A stretch of 64,000 nucleotides of DNA, from the NCBI GenBank assembly GCA_040216635.1, contig JAVJOU010000026.1:372001-436000 (forward strand). The letters run 5' to 3'. The translations under genes were made by a program, and so were the position numbers. Shown here in pieces: positions 54,587 to 62,708 of the stretch; the stretch's first letter is position 1, and every line of letters begins with the position of its first letter. The notes beneath the pieces are model-generated. The model made no database searches. It was not told the DNA's origin and worked only from the letters and a program-made list of their open reading frames with translations. The stretch comes from UBA1479 sp040216635. GTDB lineage: Bacteria; Pseudomonadota; Alphaproteobacteria; Rhodospirillales; Casp-alpha2.

Positions 54587-54720
54587 CGTGACCTCCTTTG
54601 TATGGCCCCGCAGCATGAAGCTCTGCTCAGGATGCAGTATCCCGATGTCTTGTGTGCTCCACGGATGGGCTGCTCGCCGGTTTCCCCGATTCTCCGGTAA
54701 GCGGTCCGTAGGCAAAAAAG

Positions 54721-54754
54721 CTTATACCGGCAATTCCTGACATACAACTGACAG
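54721..54754 (-). promoter_or_regulatory. PHO-box-like promoter (minus strand)
   Basis: Reading the minus strand: CTGTCAG, TTGT, ATGTCAG (54754-54737), then exactly 10 bp, then TATAAG (54726-54721). Two 7-bp direct repeats with an 11-bp period, 10 bp from a near-perfect -10, is the layout of PhoB-activated promoters (consensus half-site CTGTCAT). It points at the 87-residue membrane protein gene. Confidence 0.55.
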
Positions 54755-54857
54755 GTCAATAAAAGACAATTGTTTCCAACGGCTTCTCCTGCTGCTGCTG
54801 ATGTGTTGCCGGTTCTCTTGCGGAAAAGGTCCGCCGCAGCTTAAAAGGCAAGGCAGG

Positions 54858-55637
54858 ATGCGGCATTCTGGGCAAGATTCCCGCTGTGGGTCGGCGCGCA
54901 TCGCACGCCGTCCCGTGTTGTTGCTGTTGATATCGGCAGCGGCCTGTCTTGCCGTGCCATCCGGTCATGGCGCCGAAGCGTCGGATGTCGAAGTAACCGG
55001 CGTGCGCCTTGGTCGCCATGCCGATTTTCTAAGGCTTGTGTTCGACCTGACCGCGCGGCCCGAATTCAGCGCCCGTGCGACCGGTGCGCGCACGTTCGAA
55101 GTGGTTCTGCCCAAATCGACCCTGCCGCCCGAAGGGCATAGTGCGCTGGCGGCGGATCCCTTGGCGCCCGATCTGATCCTGCGCCCGGCGAGGGATGATG
55201 GAGGGCCGTTGCGGTTCGGGGTGGCAAGCCGGTTCGATGCCTTCATCCGCCGCACATTTGTTTTACCTCCCAAGACCGGCGGCATGGGCCTGTGGCGTTT
55301 GGTGCTGGACGTGGTGCCGCGTCCCGGTGTTCGAAGCCCGGCGCTGTCTCATGCGGAGACGGCATCGATGCATACATTGTTGCCAGCGCCGCATGGTCTT
55401 GCGGTCATTGAACCTGTGGGCCCCTCGGGCCCGGCGCCGGTGCGGGCCCTGCGTGCAGACAGGCCGGACCCCGCGCCGCCCGCCGCCCTGCCTGCCCAGG
55501 TCGAGGTTTCCTGGGCCCGGGCCAGCCGCATCCTGCGGGAGCTTCGGGACCGCCAGGCCCCCGATGCCGATACAGCGCTGCCGCCGCAATTGGTTCTGGC
55601 GCCGAAGTACAGACGCCCCATGGTGCCCTTACGCTAA
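54858..55637 (+). CDS. Exported AMIN-domain-like protein
   Basis: A 259-residue protein (start at ATG 54858; an upstream ATG at 54801 is possible). Signal peptide around PVLLLLISAAACLAV. After it, VTGVRLGRHADFLRLVFDLTARPEFSARATGARTFEVVLP is the beta-strand pattern of AMIN domains, which anchor proteins to peptidoglycan or secretins. The rest is Pro/Ala-rich (about 190-235) with a short C-terminal helix. It lies 459 bp before the pilus operon on the same strand. A structural or assembly role at the cell wall is a fair inference, not shown. Confidence 0.65.
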   Translation: MRHSGQDSRCGSARIARRPVLLLLISAAACLAVPSGHGAEASDVEVTGVRLGRHADFLRLVFDLTARPEFSARATGARTFEVVLPKSTLPPEGHSALAADPLAPDLILRPARDDGGPLRFGVASRFDAFIRRTFVLPPKTGGMGLWRLVLDVVPRPGVRSPALSHAETASMHTLLPAPHGLAVIEPVGPSGPAPVRALRADRPDPAPPAALPAQVEVSWARASRILRELRDRQAPDADTALPPQLVLAPKYRRPMVPLR

Positions 55638-56096
55638 CCGCGCCGGTGCCCGTCGCATTCGCAAATTGCACATCAATTTGAACAATGATGACAGGCATCA
55701 AACAAACGTGATCATTGGCAAAGGTGCGGCCGGCCGAGCCCCTTTGAGGTGTCTGGTTGATCCTTTGCGGGGCGGGAACGCGCGGAAAAGCGCCGTTTCC
55801 CGCATGCATGCCAAAAGATGCCACCCCTTGAATTTCACTAATAAATTCAATGGTTTTGTCAGCTAGTTGTCAGGTTTGCGTCAGGATGGCGTCAGGACAA
55901 TCTGGCATAAGGTCTGCACAGATGATCGCACCGTTTCCGAAGGCACTGTGCTCGTGCATCAGAAGCGGGTTTCTTGATGGGAAGGTCAATAACCAACATC
56001 CGCACAAACGCAACGGTCAAAAGGCAGACCAAACATGCCGAAGTTGATTGGCGCGGATTTAGATACCAACCATGAATACAAGCGGAGTGAATCAAG
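55638..56096 (+). promoter_or_regulatory. Pilus operon upstream region
   Basis: 459 bp without a gene. It contains an imperfect hairpin GCGGGAAC...GTTTCCCGC (55772-55803), an 8-bp inverted repeat TTGAATTT/AAATTCAA (55828-55850), the four-half-site operator and -10 at 55856-55911, and then about 180 bp of leader before the first pilin start at 56097. The operator density marks a regulated promoter. Confidence 0.6.
55856..55911 (+). promoter_or_regulatory. Tandem PHO-box-like operator and -10 for the pilus operon
   Basis: Four 7-bp direct repeats with 4-bp spacers, an exact 11-bp period: TTGTCAG (55856), TTGTCAG (55867), GCGTCAG (55878), GCGTCAG (55889). Exactly 10 bp later comes CATAAG (55906-55911). 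The pattern suits two dimers of a PhoB/OmpR-family regulator replacing the -35. The same spacing rule is met by the minus-strand site at 54721-54754. Confidence 0.6.
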
Positions 56097-56591
56097 ATGG
56101 TTATCAATATGAATAAAATCGGTGTGCTCGGCGCGGCCGTGGCTGCCATGCTCGTTGCCGGACAGGCGCAGGCCGCCGATTCCGTGAACGCCGGTGCCAG
56201 TGTTGAAATCGCGGCCCCGGTCTCGATCACGCAGGACACGGCCCTGGCCTTCGGCGCCATCGGCCCGAGCCTTGTTGCCGGTACGGTGACGATCGCCTTG
56301 GGTGGCGGGCAGAGCGTGACGGGCGGTGTTTCGGCCCTGGGCGGCACGACCGCTGCCGGTGCGTTTTCCGTGACCGGTGCTTCCGGCGCGACCTATGGCG
56401 TCACGGTTCCGGCCTCGGTCAGCCTGACCGGTCCGGGGGCGCCCATGCTTGCAACCTTGACCCATGATGGTGGCGGCACGCTTACGGGCGGGACCGATAC
56501 CTTCAACGTGGGCGGCACGCTCGCGGTCGGCGTCAGCCAGGCCGCCGGCAGCTACACGGGCACCTACACGGTCTCCGTCAACTATCAGTAA
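56097..56591 (+). CDS. DUF4402-type exported pilin subunit (major candidate)
   Basis: A 164-residue exported protein: signal peptide to AQA near 26 (IGVLGAAVAAMLVAGQAQA), then a Gly/Thr/Val-rich all-beta domain (VEIAAPVSITQDTALAFGAI, VSALGGTTAAGAFSV, YGVTVPASVSLTG) ending YTGTYTVSVNYQ. This is the DUF4402 pattern, found in proteins encoded with PapD-like chaperones. No cysteines are present, so there is no disulfide as in classical type 1 pilins. Being first in the operon after a long leader, it is the best candidate for the main shaft subunit. The start is ATG 56097, with a second ATG four codons on. Confidence 0.75.
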   Translation: MVINMNKIGVLGAAVAAMLVAGQAQAADSVNAGASVEIAAPVSITQDTALAFGAIGPSLVAGTVTIALGGGQSVTGGVSALGGTTAAGAFSVTGASGATYGVTVPASVSLTGPGAPMLATLTHDGGGTLTGGTDTFNVGGTLAVGVSQAAGSYTGTYTVSVNYQ

Positions 56592-56684
56592 CTCCGCAGC
56601 GCATGGCCCGGTCCCGGATAATGCCGGGGCCGGCCCTGTGTGCGGATGATGATCCCGACAGATCGTGCTAGGCTGAAGGTCTCG

Positions 56685-57206
56685 ATGACCCGCACCTGCG
56701 CCCTTTTCAGACGTGTATACGCGGTCGCCTTGCTGGCAGCCGCGTTTGTTCTGTCGCCTTCGTTGGTTGGCGGGATGGTCGGCCATGTGCTTTCGGGATG
56801 GGGACAGGCCCAGGCGCAATCGGTCAATATCACGGAACGGCGCGAGCTTAATTTCGGCAAGGTCGCCACGTCGAGTGCCCCCGGCACGGTCACCATTTCA
56901 CCGTCCGGCGGGAAATCGACAACCGGCGGCGTGATCGACCTGGGCAAGAATCACCGCGAGGCAAGGTTCCGCATCACCGGCCCCGATGATGCGACCGTTA
57001 TCGTGACCCTGCCGACCACGGCCACGGTTACCGGCGGCGGCGGTTCCGGCACACTGAGCAATTTCGTCATGGATCCGCCTAATCCGATTAACTTGGGCCG
57101 ACGGGGGCGCGCCAACATAACCGTCGGCGCGACGCTTAACCTGGGAACCAACCTTCCGGCCGCGGATTACACGGGCAACTTCACGGTTTATGTGGATATA
57201 CAGTGA
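56685..57206 (+). CDS. DUF4402-type exported pilin subunit (second)
   Basis: A 173-residue exported protein from ATG 56685, which has GAAGG 5 bp upstream. The signal peptide is long (hydrophobic core VYAVALLAAAFVLSPSLVGG, cleavage likely at AQA-QS near 43). The mature domain shares the pattern of the first subunit: VNITERRELNFGKVATSSAPGTVTI, GGVIDLGKNHREARFRI, and the end YTGNFTVYVDIQ. It lacks cysteines. The stop lies 115 bp before the third subunit gene. Confidence 0.72.
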   Translation: MTRTCALFRRVYAVALLAAAFVLSPSLVGGMVGHVLSGWGQAQAQSVNITERRELNFGKVATSSAPGTVTISPSGGKSTTGGVIDLGKNHREARFRITGPDDATVIVTLPTTATVTGGGGSGTLSNFVMDPPNPINLGRRGRANITVGATLNLGTNLPAADYTGNFTVYVDIQ

Positions 57207-57321
57207 TGATCCGCATCATTCAGATATGTAATGCCGTGTGTTGTCGTCAAAGGGATGGACGGCAGCCATTTATGGTATGCTGTGTGGGTGCTCGTTCCGG
57301 CTTTGAAGGCCCGATAACGAA

Positions 57322-58002
57322 ATGATGGTTCTTGCGATCAAATCCAACGCCTTTCGGCGGGCCGCCGGGGCCCTTGTGTTCGCCGGCATGACTTGTGGTG
57401 CGGCGGCCGTGTCCCCGGCATCGGCCGGGTCGAGCGTATCGTCGAACGCAACGGTCCGGATCGTGCGCCCGGCCGGGGTCATCGGCGTTCAGGAATTGTC
57501 GAAGGCCCAAGGGTTCCTTGCCGCACCGTCGCAATCGACCGATCCGCTGGTACAGGCGGCGGCCCCTGCGGCGCGGCCCAGCCCGGCACCGCCGCCGTCC
57601 GGCGGCGCCCTGGCCGCGGCGATCGCCATTTCGGGTGTTCCCAATCAGGCCTTTTCCCTGGCCATCACGGATTCCCTGGTGGTCGTGACCGACGAGGGTG
57701 AACTGGTGGTCACGAATTTCGATCACAATGCCGGGGACAACCCGACCATCGGCAACGACGGGGCCGCGCAAATCTCGATCGGGGCGAAATCGCAAGGCGG
57801 CTCGCCGACTACGCTTCAGGATTTGGCGACAAATGCCGGCGGCAACGACCCGGCGGGCGAAGCCATCGCCGATCCCAATATTATCAATGTAACGGTCCAA
57901 ACAGCGGAGGGGCCGCAAATCCTCAGGATTCAGCGCCCCGACAGTTTCGGCCCGACAATTTTCGGAGAAAAGTTTTTTACCGTTTTGGTTTCCTACAACT
58001 GA
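57322..58002 (+). CDS. DUF4402-like exported protein with proline-rich insert
   Basis: A 226-residue exported protein: signal peptide to ASA near 35, then NATVRIVRPAGVIGV, a Pro/Ala-rich linker at about residues 78-95 (PAARPSPAPPPSGG) and a beta domain (FSLAITDSLVVVTDEGELVVTNFDHNAG) ending EKFFTVLVSYN, which matches the final strand of the other two subunits. The extra insert suggests a minor or tip/base subunit rather than a shaft protein; this is an inference. 67 bp separate it from the chaperone gene. Confidence 0.65.
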   Translation: MMVLAIKSNAFRRAAGALVFAGMTCGAAAVSPASAGSSVSSNATVRIVRPAGVIGVQELSKAQGFLAAPSQSTDPLVQAAAPAARPSPAPPPSGGALAAAIAISGVPNQAFSLAITDSLVVVTDEGELVVTNFDHNAGDNPTIGNDGAAQISIGAKSQGGSPTTLQDLATNAGGNDPAGEAIADPNIINVTVQTAEGPQILRIQRPDSFGPTIFGEKFFTVLVSYN

Positions 58003-58069
58003 TGGTTCAGATTAACCTTTAGTGTAGGAAACGCGGTAACCAAATCAAAGGTTTAGGGGAGAAATCGGA

Positions 58070-58921
58070 ATGCGTCCGATGAGACTGATCAAAGGAATTG
58101 CTTTGCTGGCTGTGCTCGCCGGCATCGGCGGTTTCGCGCAACAGGCGAATGCGCAGGGGTTCGGCGATCTTGTGGTTTCACCGACCCGTGTGGAACTTGA
58201 AGGCCGAACCCGTTCGACCACGGTGACCTTGACCAACCGGGGGTCGGAATCCGCTTTGTTCCGCATTTCGCTGGTTGCCATGGACATGGACGCCAGGGGC
58301 AATTTGAAGGCCGTTGATCAGCCCGCGGCCGGCACGCAGACCGCCGAGGCCCTGGTGCGCTATGCGCCACGCCAGGTCAACATCCCGCCCGGCGGCACGC
58401 AGACCGTGCGTCTGGTTCTGCGCAAGCCTACGGACCTTGCCGCCGGTGAATACCGTTCTCACATGTTCTTTCGGGCCGTGCCGCCCGAAGACGCCGGGCG
58501 CAGCATCACCGACCAAGGCAACCAGGGGGGCGTGTCGGTTAAGCTGACGCCGATCTTCGGGATCACGATCCCGGTCATCGTTCGCCACGGCGATACGGAT
58601 CTGAAGGTTGCCATGTCGGGGTTCGAAGTCGCGCCGGATAAGGATGGTAAGAAGAAGCTGACCTTCACGCTGTCCCGCGAAGGCAACCGGTCGGCTTATG
58701 GTGATGTGAAGGTTGAATACATGCCTGCCGGCGGCGGCGCGCCGGTGGTGGTCGGAGAAGTCACCCGCCTTGCGGTGTTCACGCCGAACACCGACCGGGG
58801 GGTGGAGGTGCCGCTGACGGTGCCGCCGGGCGTTACCCTGGGCAAAGGGACCTTGAAGGTCCTTTATCGTGAAGTAAACGGAGATACGACACTGGCCTCG
58901 GGTGAAGTCACGCTGCAATAA
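58070..58921 (+). CDS. Periplasmic PapD-like pilus chaperone
   Basis: A 283-residue exported protein with signal peptide to ANA near 28. The first Ig-like domain matches pilus chaperones: LVVSPTRVELEGRTRSTTVTLTNRGSESALFRI, then VRYAPRQVNIPPGGTQTVRLVLRKP and AGEYRSHMFFRAVP, with the G1-strand motif. The second domain runs from about 165 to the end. It would fold subunits in the periplasm and deliver them to the usher. It has a longer linker than PapD and fits the group encoded with DUF4402 subunits. Its end precedes or overlaps the start of the usher gene. Confidence 0.85.
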   Translation: MRPMRLIKGIALLAVLAGIGGFAQQANAQGFGDLVVSPTRVELEGRTRSTTVTLTNRGSESALFRISLVAMDMDARGNLKAVDQPAAGTQTAEALVRYAPRQVNIPPGGTQTVRLVLRKPTDLAAGEYRSHMFFRAVPPEDAGRSITDQGNQGGVSVKLTPIFGITIPVIVRHGDTDLKVAMSGFEVAPDKDGKKKLTFTLSREGNRSAYGDVKVEYMPAGGGAPVVVGEVTRLAVFTPNTDRGVEVPLTVPPGVTLGKGTLKVLYREVNGDTTLASGEVTLQ

Positions 58922-59027
58922 CACCACGGCTGTGCCCTTGCGGGGGCACGCGCGAAGGCCTGAAAACGGGCCGAAGACCCATAGCGCTAACGCATCCGGG
59001 AAAATCCGGGCCGGCGTTTCCGTTGTG

Positions 59028-61916
59028 ATGCGTGGCCTGATGTTCGGAAGGCACGGCACCATCATTCAACGCCCCGCCGCTTTTATCCTGCTGACCTGCC
59101 TGTGTGTTCTGGCGTCGGTCAGTTGCGCCCTGGCGCAAAGCGGCGACAATCGCCATCGCCTTAACCTTCGCGAACAACTGTTCCTTGAACTGCGGTTGGG
59201 CGATTTGCGTCTCAGCGACACCTTTCCCGCCATGCTGTCGGGATCGTCCCTGGAACTGCCCCTTGGAGATTTGGCGCGGGCCCTGGACTTTTCCATCACG
59301 GCCGATGCCCAGGCCGGTCTGGCCGGGGGGTGGTTCCTTTCGGAAAACCGGCTGTTCTCTTTGTCGCTGGGGCGCAAGGAAGTCATCATCGCCGGTAAAT
59401 CGTCGACCTTTGATCCCGCGCTGGTCAATGTTGCCGATGGGGATATCTATGTCGACGTGCGTTTGTTGTCGCGTTGGTTTCCGATCGATATCGCTTTCGA
59501 TTTGCCGAACCTGATCGCGACACTGACCTCACGCGAACCCATGCCGATCGAGGCCCGCCTGGCGCGCGAAGATGCCCGCGAACGGGCCCTGCGTCAGCGC
59601 GGCCCTGACCGTGAGTATCCCAGGGAAGATCAGTCGCCCGGTTTGATATCGATCCCGCGCGCCGACCTTTATGTGCAGGGACAGCGCGCAACCCATGGAT
59701 CGGCTGAAAAGAAATATACCTATTCCTACAATATGACCGGGGCCGCCGATGTGGCCGGCACCAATGCCAGCGTTTTCGTCAGCGGTCAGAACGGCCAGGC
59801 CGTGTCGGACATTCGCACGACCTTCGAGCGCACGGACCTGGAAGGCGGCCTGGGCGAAAGTATTCTGGGTGACTATGGCGCGACCCAAATCCGCGCCGGC
59901 GACATCTACACCCCGCAGTTTGCGCTGACCACGCGCAATCAGGTGACCAATGGGGCCACGGTCACCAACTTTCCCGTCGGCGGCACACCCGACGAATTCG
60001 ATCGCATCACGCTGACCGGCGATTTGCCGCTTGGCTGGGAAATGGAGCTTTACCGCAACGAAACCCTGATCGATTTTGCCGAAGCCCGGTCCGACGGGCG
60101 TTACGAATTCACCGATGTCCCGCTGCTGTTCGGGGTCAACGTGCTGCGGCTTGTGTTTTACGGGCCGCAAGGCCAGGTCCGGGAAGAAACGCGGCAGATT
60201 CGTGTCGGCCTGGACCAGATCAAACCGGGCGAGGTGAAATACGAAGTGTCGGCCGGTTTGCACGACGACCGCCTGATTTCCAATCAGGTGTTGTCCGGCA
60301 CGGATACCCGGCGCGATCAGCCGCGCGTGATGGCGCGGGTGCAGACAGGGCTGACCAATAAACTGTCCGTCGGCGCCAACGTGGTCGCCATCCCCCGTGA
60401 TGACGGCGGCCGCGATACCTATCTGGGGACGACGCTGGCAACCTCGTTCGGCAATCTGTTCGGCAAGGTCGATCTTGTCGATCAGCGGGACGGCGGCTGG
60501 GCGACCCGTCTTACGGCGCAGACCTCGATCCTGGGGTATTCGACCATCCTGGAACACAATGTCACCCGCAATTTTCTAAGCGAGCAGTTCACGGGAACCG
60601 GCACGTCCAAGCTCAATTCCTCGACCACGTTGCGTGTCGATGGGGCGATTGCCGTATTCGATCTGCCGCAAATGCCGGTCAGCGTGACCTTGGATCACGA
60701 CCGCTTCGTCAATGGTGACAGAACGACGACCGTATCCGGGCGGACGACCGTGCCGATCGGCCGGTTGTCGGTGACCCATACCTTTGATTACACGCGAAAC
60801 AAGACCTCGACGGGGACAAGTAAGACGGCCTCGGGGACATTCCTTCTGGGCGGCCGCCTTGGCGGTGTCCGCCTGCGCGGCACGGTCGGCTACAACTTGC
60901 TGCCGAATAAGGATTACGGCGCGATCACGCTGACGGCGGACAAACGCATATCAAAGGATCTGGAGCTCAGCATTGGATTGGACCGGACCGCGCCGCCGTC
61001 GCCGGTGAATACCTATAGCGTCGGGATCAACAAGCTGACCGATTGGTCGGCTTGGGGCGTCGATCTGGAATATTCTGACGATGCCGTGTTTCAGGCCAAC
61101 GTCAACATGACCATGTCGTTCGGCGTCAACCCGGTTTCGGGCCGGCCGGTCGTGACGCCGGAACGGACGGCGACCCAGGGGGCCTTGATGAGCCGCGTCT
61201 TCATTGACGGCAACGGCAACGGCACGTTCGACGAAGGGGATACGCCGCTTGAAGGCGTGCGGCTGGAAGTCGACCGGGGCATCCTGCGTCATAAATCCGA
61301 TGCGGAAGGGTACATTTATATCCCCTCCGTCTCGCCCAATCGGAATCTCGTGGTCAAGGTTGATACGGACAGCCTGGGTGACCCGTTCCTGGTGCCGATA
61401 AAAAAAGGTGTCTCGATCGTTGCTCATCCCGGCGGCACGGCGCGGGTCGATTTCCCCGTCGTCACCACGGGTGAAATCGACGGCACGGTGTTCAAGGTCG
61501 AAGAAACCAAGGTGTTTCCCATATCCGGCGCCGAGCTCCAATTGCTGGACGGCAGCGGCAAGGTTTTGCGCGAGCTGCGGTCGGCGTTCGACGGCTTCTA
61601 TCTGATGGAATACGTGCCGCCCGGCGATTACACCGTGCGCGTCAATCCCGAACAGCTGACCCGCCTTAATCTGGTGGCGGACGGTGTCCGGCGTATGACC
61701 ATCGAAGGCGACGGGACGATCGCCAGCGGGCAGGACATCGTGCTTAGAAAACGCAACGGCGCCCCGGATGCGGGGACCTTGCACTCACCCGAATCTCCGG
61801 GCGCGTTCCCCGCGCCGGGCAATGCGCCAAAGGCCCCGGAACCCGCGGCACCCGCCGACGGCCCGCCCGTGCCCAAGGCCGCGCCGGTAACGCCGGTGAC
61901 ACCGGCACCCAACTAG
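59028..61916 (+). CDS. Divergent outer-membrane usher with C-terminal Ig-like modules
   Basis: A 962-residue protein from the ATG at 59028 (the frame is open to 58902, within the chaperone gene). Signal peptide around FILLTCLCVLASVSCALA-Q. Residues to about 190 form a periplasmic domain unlike PapC's (LELPLGDLARALDFSITADAQ, GDIYVDVRLLSRWFPID). A long beta-strand region follows, typical of an outer-membrane barrel (GDYGATQIRAGDIYTPQFAL ... FGKVDLVDQRDGGWATRL). Two C-terminal modules resemble SdrD-B/CNA-B: FIDGNGNGTFDEGDTPLEGV with DAEGYIYIP near 705, and FDGFYLMEYVPPGDYTVRV near 860. A Pro/Ala-rich tail ends the protein. The call as usher rests on the barrel, size and the chaperone-subunit context; it is not proven. 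Confidence 0.65.
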   Translation: MRGLMFGRHGTIIQRPAAFILLTCLCVLASVSCALAQSGDNRHRLNLREQLFLELRLGDLRLSDTFPAMLSGSSLELPLGDLARALDFSITADAQAGLAGGWFLSENRLFSLSLGRKEVIIAGKSSTFDPALVNVADGDIYVDVRLLSRWFPIDIAFDLPNLIATLTSREPMPIEARLAREDARERALRQRGPDREYPREDQSPGLISIPRADLYVQGQRATHGSAEKKYTYSYNMTGAADVAGTNASVFVSGQNGQAVSDIRTTFERTDLEGGLGESILGDYGATQIRAGDIYTPQFALTTRNQVTNGATVTNFPVGGTPDEFDRITLTGDLPLGWEMELYRNETLIDFAEARSDGRYEFTDVPLLFGVNVLRLVFYGPQGQVREETRQIRVGLDQIKPGEVKYEVSAGLHDDRLISNQVLSGTDTRRDQPRVMARVQTGLTNKLSVGANVVAIPRDDGGRDTYLGTTLATSFGNLFGKVDLVDQRDGGWATRLTAQTSILGYSTILEHNVTRNFLSEQFTGTGTSKLNSSTTLRVDGAIAVFDLPQMPVSVTLDHDRFVNGDRTTTVSGRTTVPIGRLSVTHTFDYTRNKTSTGTSKTASGTFLLGGRLGGVRLRGTVGYNLLPNKDYGAITLTADKRISKDLELSIGLDRTAPPSPVNTYSVGINKLTDWSAWGVDLEYSDDAVFQANVNMTMSFGVNPVSGRPVVTPERTATQGALMSRVFIDGNGNGTFDEGDTPLEGVRLEVDRGILRHKSDAEGYIYIPSVSPNRNLVVKVDTDSLGDPFLVPIKKGVSIVAHPGGTARVDFPVVTTGEIDGTVFKVEETKVFPISGAELQLLDGSGKVLRELRSAFDGFYLMEYVPPGDYTVRVNPEQLTRLNLVADGVRRMTIEGDGTIASGQDIVLRKRNGAPDAGTLHSPESPGAFPAPGNAPKAPEPAAPADGPPVPKAAPVTPVTPAPN

Positions 61917-62034
61917 GTCAGGCCCCCTATCGAGACAAAATAGCGGTTGGCAGGCCCGGGCACGTCGGTTTAAGTGACGGGGTGCGCCGTCCACGCGGGG
62001 CGGCCCCAAGAAACCACCAAACGGGAGCCCATCC

Positions 62035-62697
62035 ATGGCCATCCAACGCCACGACGTATCCTTCGAACAGCTTTCCGGCGACGTTCTCGCCCAATGGCGG
62101 GACATTCCGCCGGCCATCGTTTCCGACATGATGAACCGCACGCAATGCATGGCCGGGCGCATCAAACCGGTGGCGAAGGGCATGACGATCTGCGGCCAGG
62201 CGCGTACGGTGACCTGCATGGTCGGCGACAATGCGGCGGCCCATTACGCCATCGGGCTGTTGAAACCGGGTGAGATTCTGGTGATCGATGCGGGCGGATA
62301 TGAGGACGTTGCCGTCTGGGGCGGCATCATGACCCATGGTGCGGTCGCCATGAAGGCCGGCGGGATTGTTATCGACGGCGCCATGCGCGACGTTGCCGAA
62401 ATCGCCGAAATGGGCCTGCCGGCGTTTTGCGCGGCCCATGTGCCGCAAGGCCCGCATAAAGGTTTCGGCGGTGTGATCGACGGCACCATATCCTGCGGCG
62501 GGGCGCGTGTTTCGCCGGGGGACATCATCGTTGCCGATGACGACGGCGTGGCCGTCGTGCCGCTTTCCCGGCAGGCTGAACTGCTTGCAGCCTCGATCCA
62601 GAAGATCGCCGACGAGGAAGCGACCATCGCCCGCATCAAGGCCGGCGAGACCACGGCCAAGATGATGGGCCTGCCTGAGCCGGAAATGCTGCCCTAA
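62035..62697 (+). CDS. RraA-family protein (HMG/oxaloacetate aldolase-like)
   Basis: A 220-residue protein of the RraA fold, which includes RNase E inhibitor RraA and class II 4-hydroxy-4-methyl-2-oxoglutarate aldolases. Visible motifs are GQARTVTCMVGDN, VIDAGGYEDVAVWGG and GIVIDGAMRDVAEIAEMGLPAF with the Arg-Asp pair that binds substrate and metal in the aldolases. That pair favours an aldolase or decarboxylase over an RNase regulator. It is followed 11 bp later by a PLP enzyme gene. Confidence 0.85.
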   Translation: MAIQRHDVSFEQLSGDVLAQWRDIPPAIVSDMMNRTQCMAGRIKPVAKGMTICGQARTVTCMVGDNAAAHYAIGLLKPGEILVIDAGGYEDVAVWGGIMTHGAVAMKAGGIVIDGAMRDVAEIAEMGLPAFCAAHVPQGPHKGFGGVIDGTISCGGARVSPGDIIVADDDGVAVVPLSRQAELLAASIQKIADEEATIARIKAGETTAKMMGLPEPEMLP

Positions 62698-62708
62698 GGG
62701 AAACCGCC

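Noticed and set aside
55903..55918. Sigma-54 promoter TGGCATAAGGTCTGCA with GG and GC at the right spacing
   Set aside because: It fits -24/-12 spacing, but the -10 reading with four 11-bp half-sites and an identical layout at 54721-54754 explains more. It stays as an alternative and could be settled by mapping the start site.
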